This document shows positions 40,215 to 51,132 of a stretch of DNA of 64,000 bases, piece by piece. Position numbers and translations under genes: made by a program. Source of the DNA: Acanthamoeba castellanii str. Neff. Its lineage: Eukaryota; Discosea; Longamoebia; Acanthamoebidae. The DNA lies in NCBI RefSeq assembly GCF_000313135.1, contig NW_004457442.1, positions 350,736 through 414,735 of the forward strand, given 5' to 3'. The stretch's first letter is position 1. Every line of letters starts with the position of its first letter. Under the pieces are notes generated by a model. That model was given only the letters and a program-made list of their open reading frames with translations, was not told where the DNA came from and ran no database searches.

Positions 40215-40499
40215 TTCGATTACGGTGACCTTGGCCAAAAAATGCGGATAATCTGATCCTTCGCCCACCTGGCCTCGTTGCGCTTTTTGCCGCCCTTTTC
40301 TTTTTCGTATTCTCTGCTGCCCAGCAACCGGCACTGCCCCCCCCCGCACACTCACACAACAAGAAACAGTCCAGCGTAGAATAGAATATATATATTTTTT
40401 ATATAACGCTGTTTGTAGCTAAGTGGTGTGAATAGGTCCTATGTTGGCCTTGCCCCATTCTCTCTCCCCCTCTCTCTCTTCTCTCTCTTGGTCGATCCT

Positions 40500-43309
40500 T
40501 TACAGCTCATCGTGCTCATCGTCCTCCTCGCCGTCCAAATCCACGTCCACACCACCATCATCCTCGTCCTCGGCCTCGGCCTCGGCCTCCGTGGCCTTCT
40601 TGGCGGGCTCGGCAGCGGCGGGCGCGGCGAGGTCCTCGATGACGGCCTCGGGGAGGTCGAGCGAGGTGGAGATCATGCGGAGGACGCGGGTGACGAACGA
40701 GGCCGGCTGGTCGATGTTGTAGCCCGACGAGATGGCGGCGGTGTCGAGGAGGAGGGTGGCGACGTCCTTGGCGGTGGGGTCGGTGGCGTCGGCGGTGACG
40801 AGGCGGTTGAGCTCGAGCACGATCGGGTGGCGCGGGTTGATCTCGAGCACCTTCTTGCCGGCCCACATGCGGGACTTGGGGTCGTCCTTGGAGGAAAGGG
40901 CCTGGGCGCGCATGACCTTCTCCATCTGGGCCGTGTGGCCCCAGGACTCGGCGACGAGGGCGCAGGGGGAGCGGGAGAGGCGGTTGGAGACCTTGACGCG
41001 GGAGATCTTGGAGGAGAAGGTCTTCTTGAGGTAGGTGATGACCTCCTTGAGGTCTTCCTCGTGGTCCTTGTCCTCGTCCTCCTCGCCGGGGAGCTTGACG
41101 CCCTCCTTGGCCAGGTTCACGAGCTTGTACTTGTCGTACTTGGGCAGGTTCTGGAAGGTGTACTCGTCGATGGGGTCGACGGCAAAGAGCACCTCGTAGC
41201 CCTTCTCGGTGAGCTTCTCGAGGAGCGGCGAGGTCTTGAGGGCCTCGACGCTGTCGCCCGAGAGGTAGTAGATGTCCTCCTGGCCCTCCTTCATCCTGGC
41301 GACGTAGTCATCGAACGAGGTGTTCTCGCCGGTGGTGGACGACAGGTAGCGGAGCAGCTTGGCGAGGCGAGCCCTGTTGCCGCTGTCCTCGATCACGCCG
41401 AGCTTGATGTTGGTGCCGTAGCTCTTCCAGAACTTGGCGTACTTGGCCTTCTCCTCGGCAGTCTCGGCATCTCCGAGCTGCTGGAACATGGCGATGGTCT
41501 TCCTCACCAGCTTGTTACGGATCACCTCCTATTCATCGACACACCCACCAAAAGCTGTGAGCGGACGGCTGTGTGTCCGGTGGTTGTGGACGGGCGGAGG
41601 AGTGCGTACAAGGGCCTTGTGCTCCTGAAGGGTCTCGCGCGAAAGGTTGAGCGGGAGATCGTCGGAATCGACCACACCGCGCAGGAAAGCGAGGTACTTG
41701 GGCAGGAGCGCGTCGAGCTCCTCGGTAATGAAGACGCGCCTGACGTAGAGCTTGACGCCCTTCTGGCGAGCGGCGCTATCGAACTGGGAGTACGGGGGAG
41801 CCTCGGGCAGGAACATGATGGCCTTGAAGGCACCGTTGTCACCCTCGGCGGTGAAGTGGATGTAGGAGAGAGGGGGCCTGTCCTCCCTGGTGACGGCCTT
41901 GAAGAAGTTTTCGTACTCCTACCAATCGCACGAGTCCGGCGCACGTGAGTGCAGTTCCTCATAATGAATAACGACGATGGCAAGGGAAAGAACAGAAGGC
42001 ATGAGTGTACCTCGTCCTCGATGTCATCCTTCCTCCTGGTCCAGATAGGCTGCTTGTCGTTGATCCTCTCCCAGTCCCAAACGAGCTCGGGGATGGTCTC
42101 CTTGACTACCTTCTTCTCCTCGTCGTCCTCGGTTTCCTCGTCGTCGTCAGTGTCGACTTCGGCCTCCTCGTCCTCGGCGTCGTCTTCGGCCTCCTCCTTC
42201 ACGGGCACGCGCTCGACGTGGCTCTCCCACAGGAAGATGGGGAACGAGATGAAGTCCGAGTAGCGGATGATGAGATCGCGGAGCTTGTCCGACTTGAGGA
42301 AGGTCTGCGTGTCGGCGTCCTTCTTGAGGTGCATGGTGATTGAGGTACCACGGCCGAGGGTGTTGCCGCGCGGGTCCTTGACGATGGAGTAGTTAGAGTC
42401 GGCGGTCGACTCCCAGATCCACTGGTCGGCATCGTCGTTGGACTTGGACACCACCACGACGCGATCGGCGACGAGGAAGGCCGAGTAGAAGCCGACGCCG
42501 AACTGACCGATGAGGTTCGACGAGGCGTCCTTGCTGCCCAACATCTCGGCGAACTGCTTGGTACCCGAGTGGGCGATGGTGCCCAGGTTCTGCACCAGCT
42601 CCGCCTTGGTCATGCCCACGCCAGTGTCGGAAATGGTGAGGGTACCATCCTCGGCGTTGGATTGCACCTACATAGAGAGCAAGTGGTCGAGAGCACAAGC
42701 CAGGACGGTGAGCGTCAAGGCCAGACAGTCGGCAGGTAAAGAAGCGAGCTGGCGTACCCTGATCTCGAGCTCCTTCTTGGCGTCGAGCTTGGTCGCGTCG
42801 GTAAGAGACTGAAGACGGATCTTGTCGAGGGCATCAGAAGCGTTGGAGATCAACTCACGAAGGAACACCTCGCGGTTGGTATAGACGTTGTTGATGATGA
42901 TGTTCATGATGCGGCTAACGTCGGACTGGAACTCGAACTTCTCCTTGGTCTGCTCAAGGAGCTTGAGTTCTTCCTCAGTGTAGGCAGGCGAAGGCGCGAT
43001 CGAGCGCTCCTCCCTCTGCGCGACGTCATCGTCCGTCTTCAGTGCAACCTTCTCGGCCTTGAGATCGGCCGTGAGGAGGGCCTCACCATCTGTAGAAACC
43101 TCAGCCGAAGCGCCAACACGCGGGGCGAGCAACACTGCAGCATAACAAACGCCATAGGCGTCAGCACGGCATTAATCGTTGAAAATTAATCGCGCTACGC
43201 GAAAGATGAATGAGCGAATTGGGGAACGGAGGCTCGTACGTGCAGAGACGAGAGCGGCAACGAGAAGGAAAGGAAGCAGGCGGGCTGCTTGCTGAAGCGA
43301 CAGCAACAT
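40500..43309 (-). CDS. ER-resident Hsp90 (GRP94/endoplasmin)
   Basis: Luminal ER chaperone. Exon 1 from ATG 43309 encodes a signal peptide, [20 protein letters not shown]. The protein ends in HDEL, the ER retrieval signal, at TAA 40500-40502. Hsp90 ATPase motifs: [52 protein letters not shown] and [13 protein letters not shown]. The catalytic-loop region has [21 protein letters not shown] very acidic linker sits at about 42200-42100. Exon joins lie near 43135/43250, 42668/42760, 41900/42010 and 41525/41605. Hsp70 lies directly upstream in the same orientation. Confidence 0.97.
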
Positions 43310-43698
43310 GGTGTCGGTCACTGCTGTCCTGTGTGCGAGTGTGCTCTGTGACGACTACTGAGCTGCGACCTCGTGCTGCCTCCACTTTGCTCTCTCCTTC
43401 TGGCCACCCGGCATCTCGCCATTGGGCCACGCCAGCCACTTCCCAGATTCTGAAATTTCCAGCGCCCGACCGCCAAATTTCGCAAAACTCCTGACCTCAT
43501 GAAGGGGAAGGCAGGGGCGCAGAAGAACAAGCCCTTGCGAGGAAGGCAAGCGTAGATCAAAACTGTCTTTGTTTTGGGGGGTTTAGCTAGGGGCGGAGGC
43601 TCTTCCGCGCCGCACTATAAACAAGAGAGGTGGGGAGGGTTGGAGGATTGGCTGGAGGAATGTCGGTTGTTGGTTGTTGTTGGGGGGTGGCTGGTTGT
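43310..43698. promoter_or_regulatory. ER Hsp90 upstream region
   Basis: 389 bases between the Hsp70 stop and the Hsp90 start. AAATTTCG occurs near 43487. An imperfect heat-shock-element-like string lies at 43448-43459 but its spacing is wrong. Confidence 0.45.
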
Positions 43699-44140
43699 CT
43701 ACTTCTTGATGTCGGCGTCGGGGGTGTCGTCCTCCTTGTTCTCGGTGCTGCTGCTGCTGCCGCTGTCGTTGGACGAGGCCTTCTGCTTGTAGGCCGACTC
43801 GAAGGCCTTGAGGGACTCGCGCTGGAGCGAATCGGCGCCGGACTTGATGGCCTGGTGGTCGTCGGCCGACTCCAAGGTCTTCCTGAGCTCGGTGATCTGC
43901 TCGCGCAGACGCTCGGCCTCGGTCTGGTCGACGTGCTCCTTGAACTCGTTGAGGTTCTTCTCGATGTCGTAGATGACGGACTCGGCGTGGTTGCGGGCCT
44001 CGGTCTGGTCCTTGCGCTTGCGGTCCTCCTCCTCGTGGGTCTCGGCGTCCTTGACCATGCGGTCGATCTCCGACTCAGAGAGACCGCCGGAGGACTGGAT
44101 GCGGATGGCCTGCTCCTTGCCGGTGGCCTTGTCGCGGGCG

Positions 44141-44181
<41 letters not shown>

Positions 44182-45949
44182 CTCGACCTGGGGCACGCCC
44201 TTGGGGGCGGGCGGGATGCCGGAGAGGATGAAGGAGCCAAGGGTCTTGTTGTCGTTGGCCATGTGGCGCTCTCCCTGGAGGACCTTGATCTCGACCTCGG
44301 TCTGGCCGTCGGCGGCGGTGGAGAAGACCTGGGACTTCTTGGTGGGGATGGTGGTGTTCCTGGTGATGAGCTTGGTGCACACGCCACCGAGAGTCTCAAT
44401 GCCGAGCGAGAGAGGCGTCACGTCGAGCAGCAGGAGCTGCTTGACGTCACCCTTGAGCACGCCAGCCTGGATGGCGGCACCGACGGCGACGGCCTCATCG
44501 GGGTTGACACCCTTGCTGGGCTGCTTGCCGTAGAACTGCTTGACGACCTCCTGGACCTTGGGCATACGGGTCATGCCGCCGACGAGCAGGACGTTGTTGA
44601 TGTCGGACTTGTCGAGGCCGGCATCCTTGAGGCAGGACTTGCAGGGATCGATGGTGCGCTGGACGAGGGGATCGACGAGCGACTCGAACTGGGCGCGGGT
44701 GAGCTTGATGTGGAGGTGCTTGGGACCCTCAGCGGTGGCAGTGATGAAGGGCAAGTTGATCTCGGTCGACACGGTGGAAGAGAGCTCGCACTTGGCCTTC
44801 TCGGCGGCCTCCTTCAGCCTCTGGAGAGCGAGCTTGTCCTTGGAGAGATCGATGCCCTCGGCCTTCTTGAACTCGCCCACGAGGTGCTGCATGAGAGTGT
44901 TATCGAAATCCTCACCGCCGAGGAAAGTATCACTGCAAGACGAACAAAAAAGAAGCGCGATTAGGGAATGAAATTGAGATGCGGTGTCACACAAACGAAT
45001 TCCGCAGATCATTAGCGAGAAAGAGGGCAATAGAGAAGAGGAAAGCGCGTACCCGTTGGTGGCCTTCACCTCGAAGACACCCTCCTTGGAGATTTCGAGA
45101 ATGGAGATATCGAAGGTACCACCACCGAGATCGTAGACGGCGACGGTCTCGCCACCCTTGTTGGTAAGACCGTAGGCGAGGGCGGCGGCAGTGGGCTCGT
45201 TGATGATACGCTCAACCTGGAGACCGGCGATCTTGCCGGCGTCCTTGGTGGCCTGACGCTGAGAATCGTTGAAGTAGGCGGGCACGGTGATGACGGCCTT
45301 CTTGACCTGGGTGCCGAGGTAGCCCTCCGCGGTCTCCTTCATCTTGGTGAGGGTGAAGGCGCTGATCTCGCTGGGCGAGTACTTCTTGCCCCAGCTGTCC
45401 TCGAGCCAGGCATCGCCGTTCGAGTGACGGACAATCTTGTAGGGCACCATCTTGAGATCCTTCTGGGTCATCGGGTCGTTGAAATCGCGGCCGATGAGAC
45501 GCTTGACGGCGAAGAAGGTGTTGGTGGGGTTGGTCACGGCCTGACGCTTGGCAGTGGCGCCGACCAGACGGTTGGTGCCGTGGTCGTCCTTGACGAAGGC
45601 CACCACCGAGGGAGTGGTGCGCTCACCCTCCGAGTTCTCGATCACGCGAGGCGTAGAGCCCTCCATGATGGCCACGCACGAGTTGGTGGTACCGAGATCG
45701 ATACCGATGATGTGATCACCGCTCTTGGCACTGTTAAAGTGGGGAGGATCACGTTAGCAATCTGCTCGAGAGAGGAGTGTAGCGCGCCGGCATCTTGATA
45801 AAGCAGCGATTCAGTGGTAAAGATGAAAAATTTGTGGATGACGATGCGTACGAGTAGAGCCTGGCAGCGGCAGGGGCGTTCCATGAGCTCCTCAGGAAGG
45901 AGGCAGCAGAGACCGGGGCACGACGAGTGGCAGCAACGCGGCGGAGCAT
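43699..45949 (-). CDS. mitochondrial Hsp70 (mortalin/DnaK type)
   Basis: Matrix chaperone and import motor. Exon 1 (start 45949) encodes [20 protein letters not shown], a classic presequence. The next exon begins [20 protein letters not shown], with the mitochondrial signature [14 protein letters not shown]. Other motifs: [54 protein letters not shown] and [15 protein letters not shown]. Substrate-binding domain and lid are complete, ending DTPDADIKK with the stop at 43699-43701. Two or three introns. DnaK-type features separate it from cytosolic (EEVD) and ER (HDEL) forms. Confidence 0.98.
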
Positions 45950-46299
45950 CGTGATGCTTGTGTTGTGTAGTGAGAGGGTTGAGATCTAAAGATTCGTGCC
46001 GGACCCGGAAGAGCGCAAATAACTGCTGGAGGCTCCGCTTTTCCAGGTATGTCAAGCTCCTCGGATATTTCCGTCCACACCCCGCCGTTCCGCGCGAGCG
46101 AAATAAAAGCGAAATCTTACGAATAAACGGTCATCCGTTCGCCATGGCGTTTGTTTTTTATTTTTTAATGCAAAATATTACTACTGATAAATGCACGCTC
46201 TTATAGTCCATCATTTCAAATAAAACGATTATCTGTGTTCCCTACACCACCAGGCTGATTATTTTTGGTTTATTTGTTTGGGCAAGAGGACGGGGGCAA
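45950..46299. promoter_or_regulatory. Hsp70 upstream / uL15m 3' region
   Basis: 350 bases, AT-rich at 46100-46260. It includes the mitochondrial Hsp70 promoter. No clear heat-shock element. Confidence 0.4.
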
Positions 46300-47507
46300 T
46301 CAGGGCCGTGTCCTGTACTCCTGCGGGGGAGGAAGAGGATTCTCGGGGTGGCGGAGAGCCATGCGCAGCTGGCGCGGGTGGTAGTAGACCTCCTGCACGC
46401 TGCCGCCGTTCTTCTCGATAGCCTCACGAGCCGCCTGGGAGACCTTCGACACCTGAAGTCGAATTCAACAGTAAGCCACCATGACACGCCATTCGCAAGG
46501 CGCACATCCACACAACGATGGCGGCCGCTGGCACTCAAGGGATGACGAAGTGAGGTACCTCGAGGTCCAGCTTGGCCGCAAAGAATTCGGATCCGCCAGC
46601 GAGCAACTTGATGCCCTTCTCGTAGGACTTGGTGAGCTTGGAGGAAAGGCCCGACTGCTGGAGGGTGGCCATCGTGATCTTGCCCTCGGGGCTCAGGCGG
46701 CCAGCATCGATCCACTGCTGCAGCTGGCCCAGGTTGATACCCACGAACTCGGAGCGGAACCTGCCGACGCGTAGAAAGCCAGCGAGGTGAGCGTCTTGGC
46801 TTCGACACGAAGACCAAGTGTGCATCGTTCGAGAGAACGAGGGACACAACAGCGCGCGCTGGGGGAGATGAACGAGGAGGTGTACATGGCGTTGGTGAAG
46901 CCGTGCTTACGAACACGCTTGTAGAGCGGCGTCTGACCACCCTCGAAGCCTGGGCTCACCTTGCCACGACCGCGGGCCTTCTGACCCTTTGTGCCCCGAC
47001 CACACTGCTTGCCCTTGCTCGAACCCGTACCTCGACCAACCTTGCGTGCCTGCACATCAATCCATTGACGTCAGTTGCGCTGCTGGCGGCAAATCTTGGG
47101 CGAAGCTGACAAAATCGTTCGACTGACAAATTGGCGAAGGGATTCAGAGGCATCCTGGGGGGGGGGGGTGACGGCACCTTCTTGTGGGCACCAGGATTGT
47201 CGGCAATTTTGTTGAGTGCGATGGAGAATGGATCAAAGGGCTCGAGCTCGCGCTGAGCCTCGAGCTCCAACTTACGGGTGAGATAGGGCAGACCGCCGCC
47301 CAGATACGACGTAGGGCTGCTGCTCCTCACGCCCTTTCGCGCCCGCGTGGCGTAGGCGCGGGCCATCGATGTCGAATTGCAGCTGGCGAGCGCGGCAGCC
47401 CATGCGGAAGAAGATGGCCGCAGAGGCGAGGCAGCAGCCAAATTGAACGTAGAGCGGAGGTTCATCACACCGCCGGAGCAGCTGAATGGGGTCGAGAATC
47501 GCCTCAT
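46300..47507 (-). CDS. mitochondrial ribosomal protein uL15m
   Basis: Nuclear-encoded mitochondrial large-subunit protein. Start 47507 is chosen for its targeting-like N-terminus [20 protein letters not shown]; an alternative ATG lies at 47465. The uL15 core reads [20 protein letters not shown], then [20 protein letters not shown] and [11 protein letters not shown]. Downstream exons carry [17 protein letters not shown] and [20 protein letters not shown], then [19 protein letters not shown]. It ends EYRTRP with TGA at 46300-46302. About four introns. Confidence 0.9.
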
Positions 47508-47878
47508 CTTCCGGCCTCCAAGACAATCTTTCGATAATTCGATAATTCGATATTTGATTTTTCGTTTTACGCTTTGTTTATTTTTATTTTCTTTGTCCGC
47601 CATGACCGGCGTCGAACCCGAGCCCAGCCGAAAGCCCCACCGCAGAGCACCGAATTTTCAAGAGTCAAGCCACACTGCACCCCGTTCCAGTGCTTCGATG
47701 ACCGTGAACTGGGCCGGCTTCCACGAACTTGCACAAGGGCCTAATATGGTGCGCATGGTATCCCCCCACTTTCCCCGTCTCTCTCTGGCGCGTGTTGCTC
47801 ACACACGCACGATTGCCTGATTCACGGGTGAGGACAGGCTCACAACTCCACACCGACACCACTACTATCGACTCCGTG
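47508..47878. promoter_or_regulatory. divergent region uL15m / armadillo protein
   Basis: 371 bases. An ATG at 47603 opens a 72-codon frame that ends before the armadillo gene; it may be leader or an upstream exon. Confidence 0.4.
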
Positions 47879-50800
47879 ATGGCCGCGCGTGCACTGGCCT
47901 CGGTCATGCTGGGCGGTGGCATGAAGCTGGGCCGGAAGGACAAGACCAAGTCGAAAGAGGCCAAGGCCAAGGCCAAGGAGACCAAGGACAAGGTGACCAA
48001 GGGCGGCAAGGCCAAGGAGGCCGAACAGCAGCAGCTGCAGCACGACGCGTCGTGTCCGCTCCATGTGCCCGTCTCCCGGCCGCAAGGCCTACGCGGCTCG
48101 CTCACCCCTCTGCTGGGCCGCCGAAGAAAGAAGAACGTCGTGATCCATCGGCCTGGGGTCGAGGAATGCACCTGCAGTCATCGCCCCGCGGGAGATCAGC
48201 TCCTGCGTCCCACCCCAGTACGACCGCAGCCTCTATCAAGCGGTCGAGCCAGCAGCGCCACCAGCTGCAGCAGCGAGACTGGAGGTACTGATGACAACGA
48301 TGACGACGAAGATGGCAGTGACGATGAGGGGCAGCGACGAGTGGGAGGCACGATGGGACAGCGGTATCCGCCCGGCTTCGACGCCCGCTTGCGGGCCGCC
48401 ACCCCGCCACCTGCTCCTTCGGGCTCTCAAATTGTTCGAAGCGATGTGGCCACTTCTTCCGACAGCTACGAGGAGAGCGAAGATAGCGAAGAAAGCGAAA
48501 GCGAAAGCGAAGAAAGCGACGAGGAAAGCGACGAACACAGACGAGGAAGGAGGCGAGGGGAGTGGGCTGAGGGCAGTACCGAAGAGGAAGACGAAGAGGA
48601 AGACCGGTACTACATCCGCACTGAGGGCAACCGGTACCTGCCCTCTCGGTTGGGCAAGGGCCTGGAGGTCGAAGAAGAGGAGAGGGAGCACGACGACGAC
48701 GACGACGACGACGACGAAGATGACGAGGAAGGAGAAGAAGAGTACTCCGACGCCCATGAGAAGCCCACGGCCGCCATTGTTCGGCATCTCCTGGGTGCGC
48801 TTTACCTCTCAACCAATCACAAGCCATTTGGGTTTTATTTGACCAATGGCCGTGCAGACCAAGTGCTGCGAGACGAAAAGCCGGTGGGGGCGTTGGTCGC
48901 CATGTTGCGTGTGTACGCCAAAGACCCCGAAGTCCAGGCCGACGTCTGCCTCGCCCTCGCCCAGCTCGTGCCTCACCGTACCGACCGCTCTCTCCAGGCC
49001 CGCTCTCTCTTTTGATTGATTGCTCACCCCTCAGCCCACCTTTCAAGGCAAGCACACGGTCAAGATGGTCGAGGAGGGCGGGATCGGGTGCGTAGCCAAC
49101 ACCATGCGCAACCACCGGCTCGACCCGCACGTACAGGAGCGCGCCAGTCTTGTCCTCCACAACCTCGCCGCCAACCGTGCGCATTCCCCCCCCCTCTCTG
49201 TGATCGAGTTCGTCCTAACCGTGAGGGAATGGACTGACCGTGAGGGCCGTGAGCAGCCGTGTACAGGGCGGCGGTTGTGGAAGAGGGCGGGATACGGGGT
49301 CTGGTGGCCGCCATGCGGACCTTCCCCGACCGGGCCAACCTCATCCTCCACGCCTGCTCTTGTCTCCTCAACCTCGCCCTGGCCAATGGTATGTGACACG
49401 AATCTCTTTTACAAGTTTCGGCCGAAGCTGTGGAGCTCTCAGACCTGATTGGGTGTTTTGCCAATCGTTGTGGCAGATGTGAACCGGGTGGCCATCATCG
49501 AGAAGGGCGGCATACCGTGTCTGCTCAAGGCCATGCGCAAGCACCCCGACGACGCCCTGCTCCTGGAGAAGGTGTGCGCCACCCTGCGCAACCTCTCGGC
49601 CCACGGTGCGCCGCACACTCCACTCTTCGTCATCACTTGTGAAGACTTCCTAACGAAGGTTGCCACAGAGGTGGGCCGGCAGCGCATTCGGGAGGAGACG
49701 GGCATCGAACACGTGCTGGACGCGATGAGGTCGCTCCTCAAGTCGGCCCCGTTCCAGATCCAGGCCACCGCCGTCCTGTGGAACCTGGCGCTCGACTGTA
49801 CGACTTCTCTCATGATTGTGAGACCTGCAAAGGTGTGGCGCTGCGCTGACGCCGGGAGGACAGACGCGAACCGGATCGTGATCGGGCGCAACGGCGGAAT
49901 TGAGACCCTGCTACGGACGCTCGAGGCCCATCCCTACAACCCCGAGCTGTGCCACATCGCCTTCGGCGCCCTCTCCAACATCGCCATCAACAGTGCGCAC
50001 CACCACCACCGACCCTTCGCTTGAATCCAACTAAACTAACCAATGTGAGCAATGGCAGACGCCAACAAGAACCGGGTGATCAAGGCGGGCGGGGTGGAGG
50101 TGGTGCTCAACGGCCTCCGCAAGCACGGCAACCGGGCCGATGTCACCGAACGCGCCTGCGCGCTCATCCAAAACATTGCGGTCTTCGGTACGCCCCTTTG
50201 CACTACTCAGCCCATTCACTCCCCCCCCCACTGTCTAATCACCGCCCCATCGTGCAGCGCGTGGACGCGTGAAGCTGGTGAAGCAGGGCGGGAGCACCTG
50301 CCTGATCGTCGCCATGCGCAGCCACCCCACCCACGTCGGTACGCCCCCGCCTCACAAACAGCATCGTTTATTTTCAATCACTGATGGCCGTCTTCACAGG
50401 AATCCTCCAGCGAGCCACTGGCGCCCTCTGGAATCTGGCCTTGGACAGTACAGCCTCCCCAGCCCCCACCCGCCAAGGCTCTGGCCTGACAGTGTCGTGT
50501 CGTGTCGTGTCGTGTCGTGTCGTGTCGTGTCGTGTGCGTTGCGTTGTGGTGGTGCAGGTGCAAACAGGAGTGTGATCGTCAAGGGCGGGGGCCGGGAGTG
50601 CGTGGAGGCGGCGGCTCAGTTGCCCGAGGTGGAGACGATCGCGCGGAAGACGCTCAAGATGCTGGACGGGGAGATGATGGCGCTCATGGTCGACGCCGCG
50701 CTCCCCAAGGGCCTCAAGAAGCTGGCCCACATCGACCCGCTGGGCCTGTCGTCCAACGGCAACAAGACCCGGCAGAAGAAGAAGAACACCGTGACCGCCG

Positions 50801-50967
50801 ACGATCACAAGGAGAAGAGGCCCGAGGCAGCGACCGTGATTGAAGGGCAGGAGGAGGGCGAAAGCGGGGAGGCCTACAGTGATGACCACTACGATCAGGG
50901 AAGCGGGGATCGTGGCGAAAGCGAGGAAGACGACGACGAAGATGACGAGGAAAGCAGTGACGAGTGA
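47879..50967 (+). CDS. armadillo-repeat protein with acidic inserts
   Basis: ATG 47879 (MAARALASVMLGGGMKLGRK) opens a Lys/Ala-rich segment, then a Glu/Asp/Ser-rich region with a run of eight or more Asp near 48690. From 48880 onward several exons encode armadillo repeats, each about 42 residues: EEGGIGCVANTMRNHRLDP, EEGGIRGLVAAMRTFPD, EKGGIPCLLKAMRKHPDD, GRNGGIETLLRTLEAHPYNP, KAGGVEVVLNGLRKHG and KQGGSTCLIVAMRSHP. LxNLA-type third helices are present. The C-terminus is Lys-rich then acidic, ending DDEESSDE with TGA 50965-50967. ARM arrays bind extended peptides; no further domain tells its role. Introns fall at nearly every repeat. The frame upstream of 47879 is unsettled. Confidence 0.82.
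50493..50535. repeat. (GTCGT)n pentanucleotide repeat in intron
   Basis: Eight or so TGTCG units in the last intron of the armadillo gene. The same unit occurs at 20513-20544, 51971-51996 and 52466-52508. Confidence 0.9.
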
Positions 50968-51132
50968 ATGGGTGGTGGTACCAAAAGAATGCGGAAAAAA
51001 ACATAAAAGAAAAGAATTGAGAAAAACAAGTACAGGCTGGTGATGATGTAGCGGTTGAAGAAGGGGGCAGAGGAAGAAGTAGAGAGAGAGGGTGCACAAC
51101 GCGTGCGGGTGTGTGCGTGCGTGCGAGGCTCT

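Noticed and set aside
40428..41948. 506-codon antisense frame opposite Hsp90
   Set aside because: A codon-bias shadow of a highly conserved gene on the other strand. The same holds for the 444-codon frame opposite Hsp70.
43448..43459. Heat-shock-element-like TTC-GAA-TTC string upstream of ER Hsp90
   Set aside because: The first two units are separated by one base rather than two, and no further units follow.
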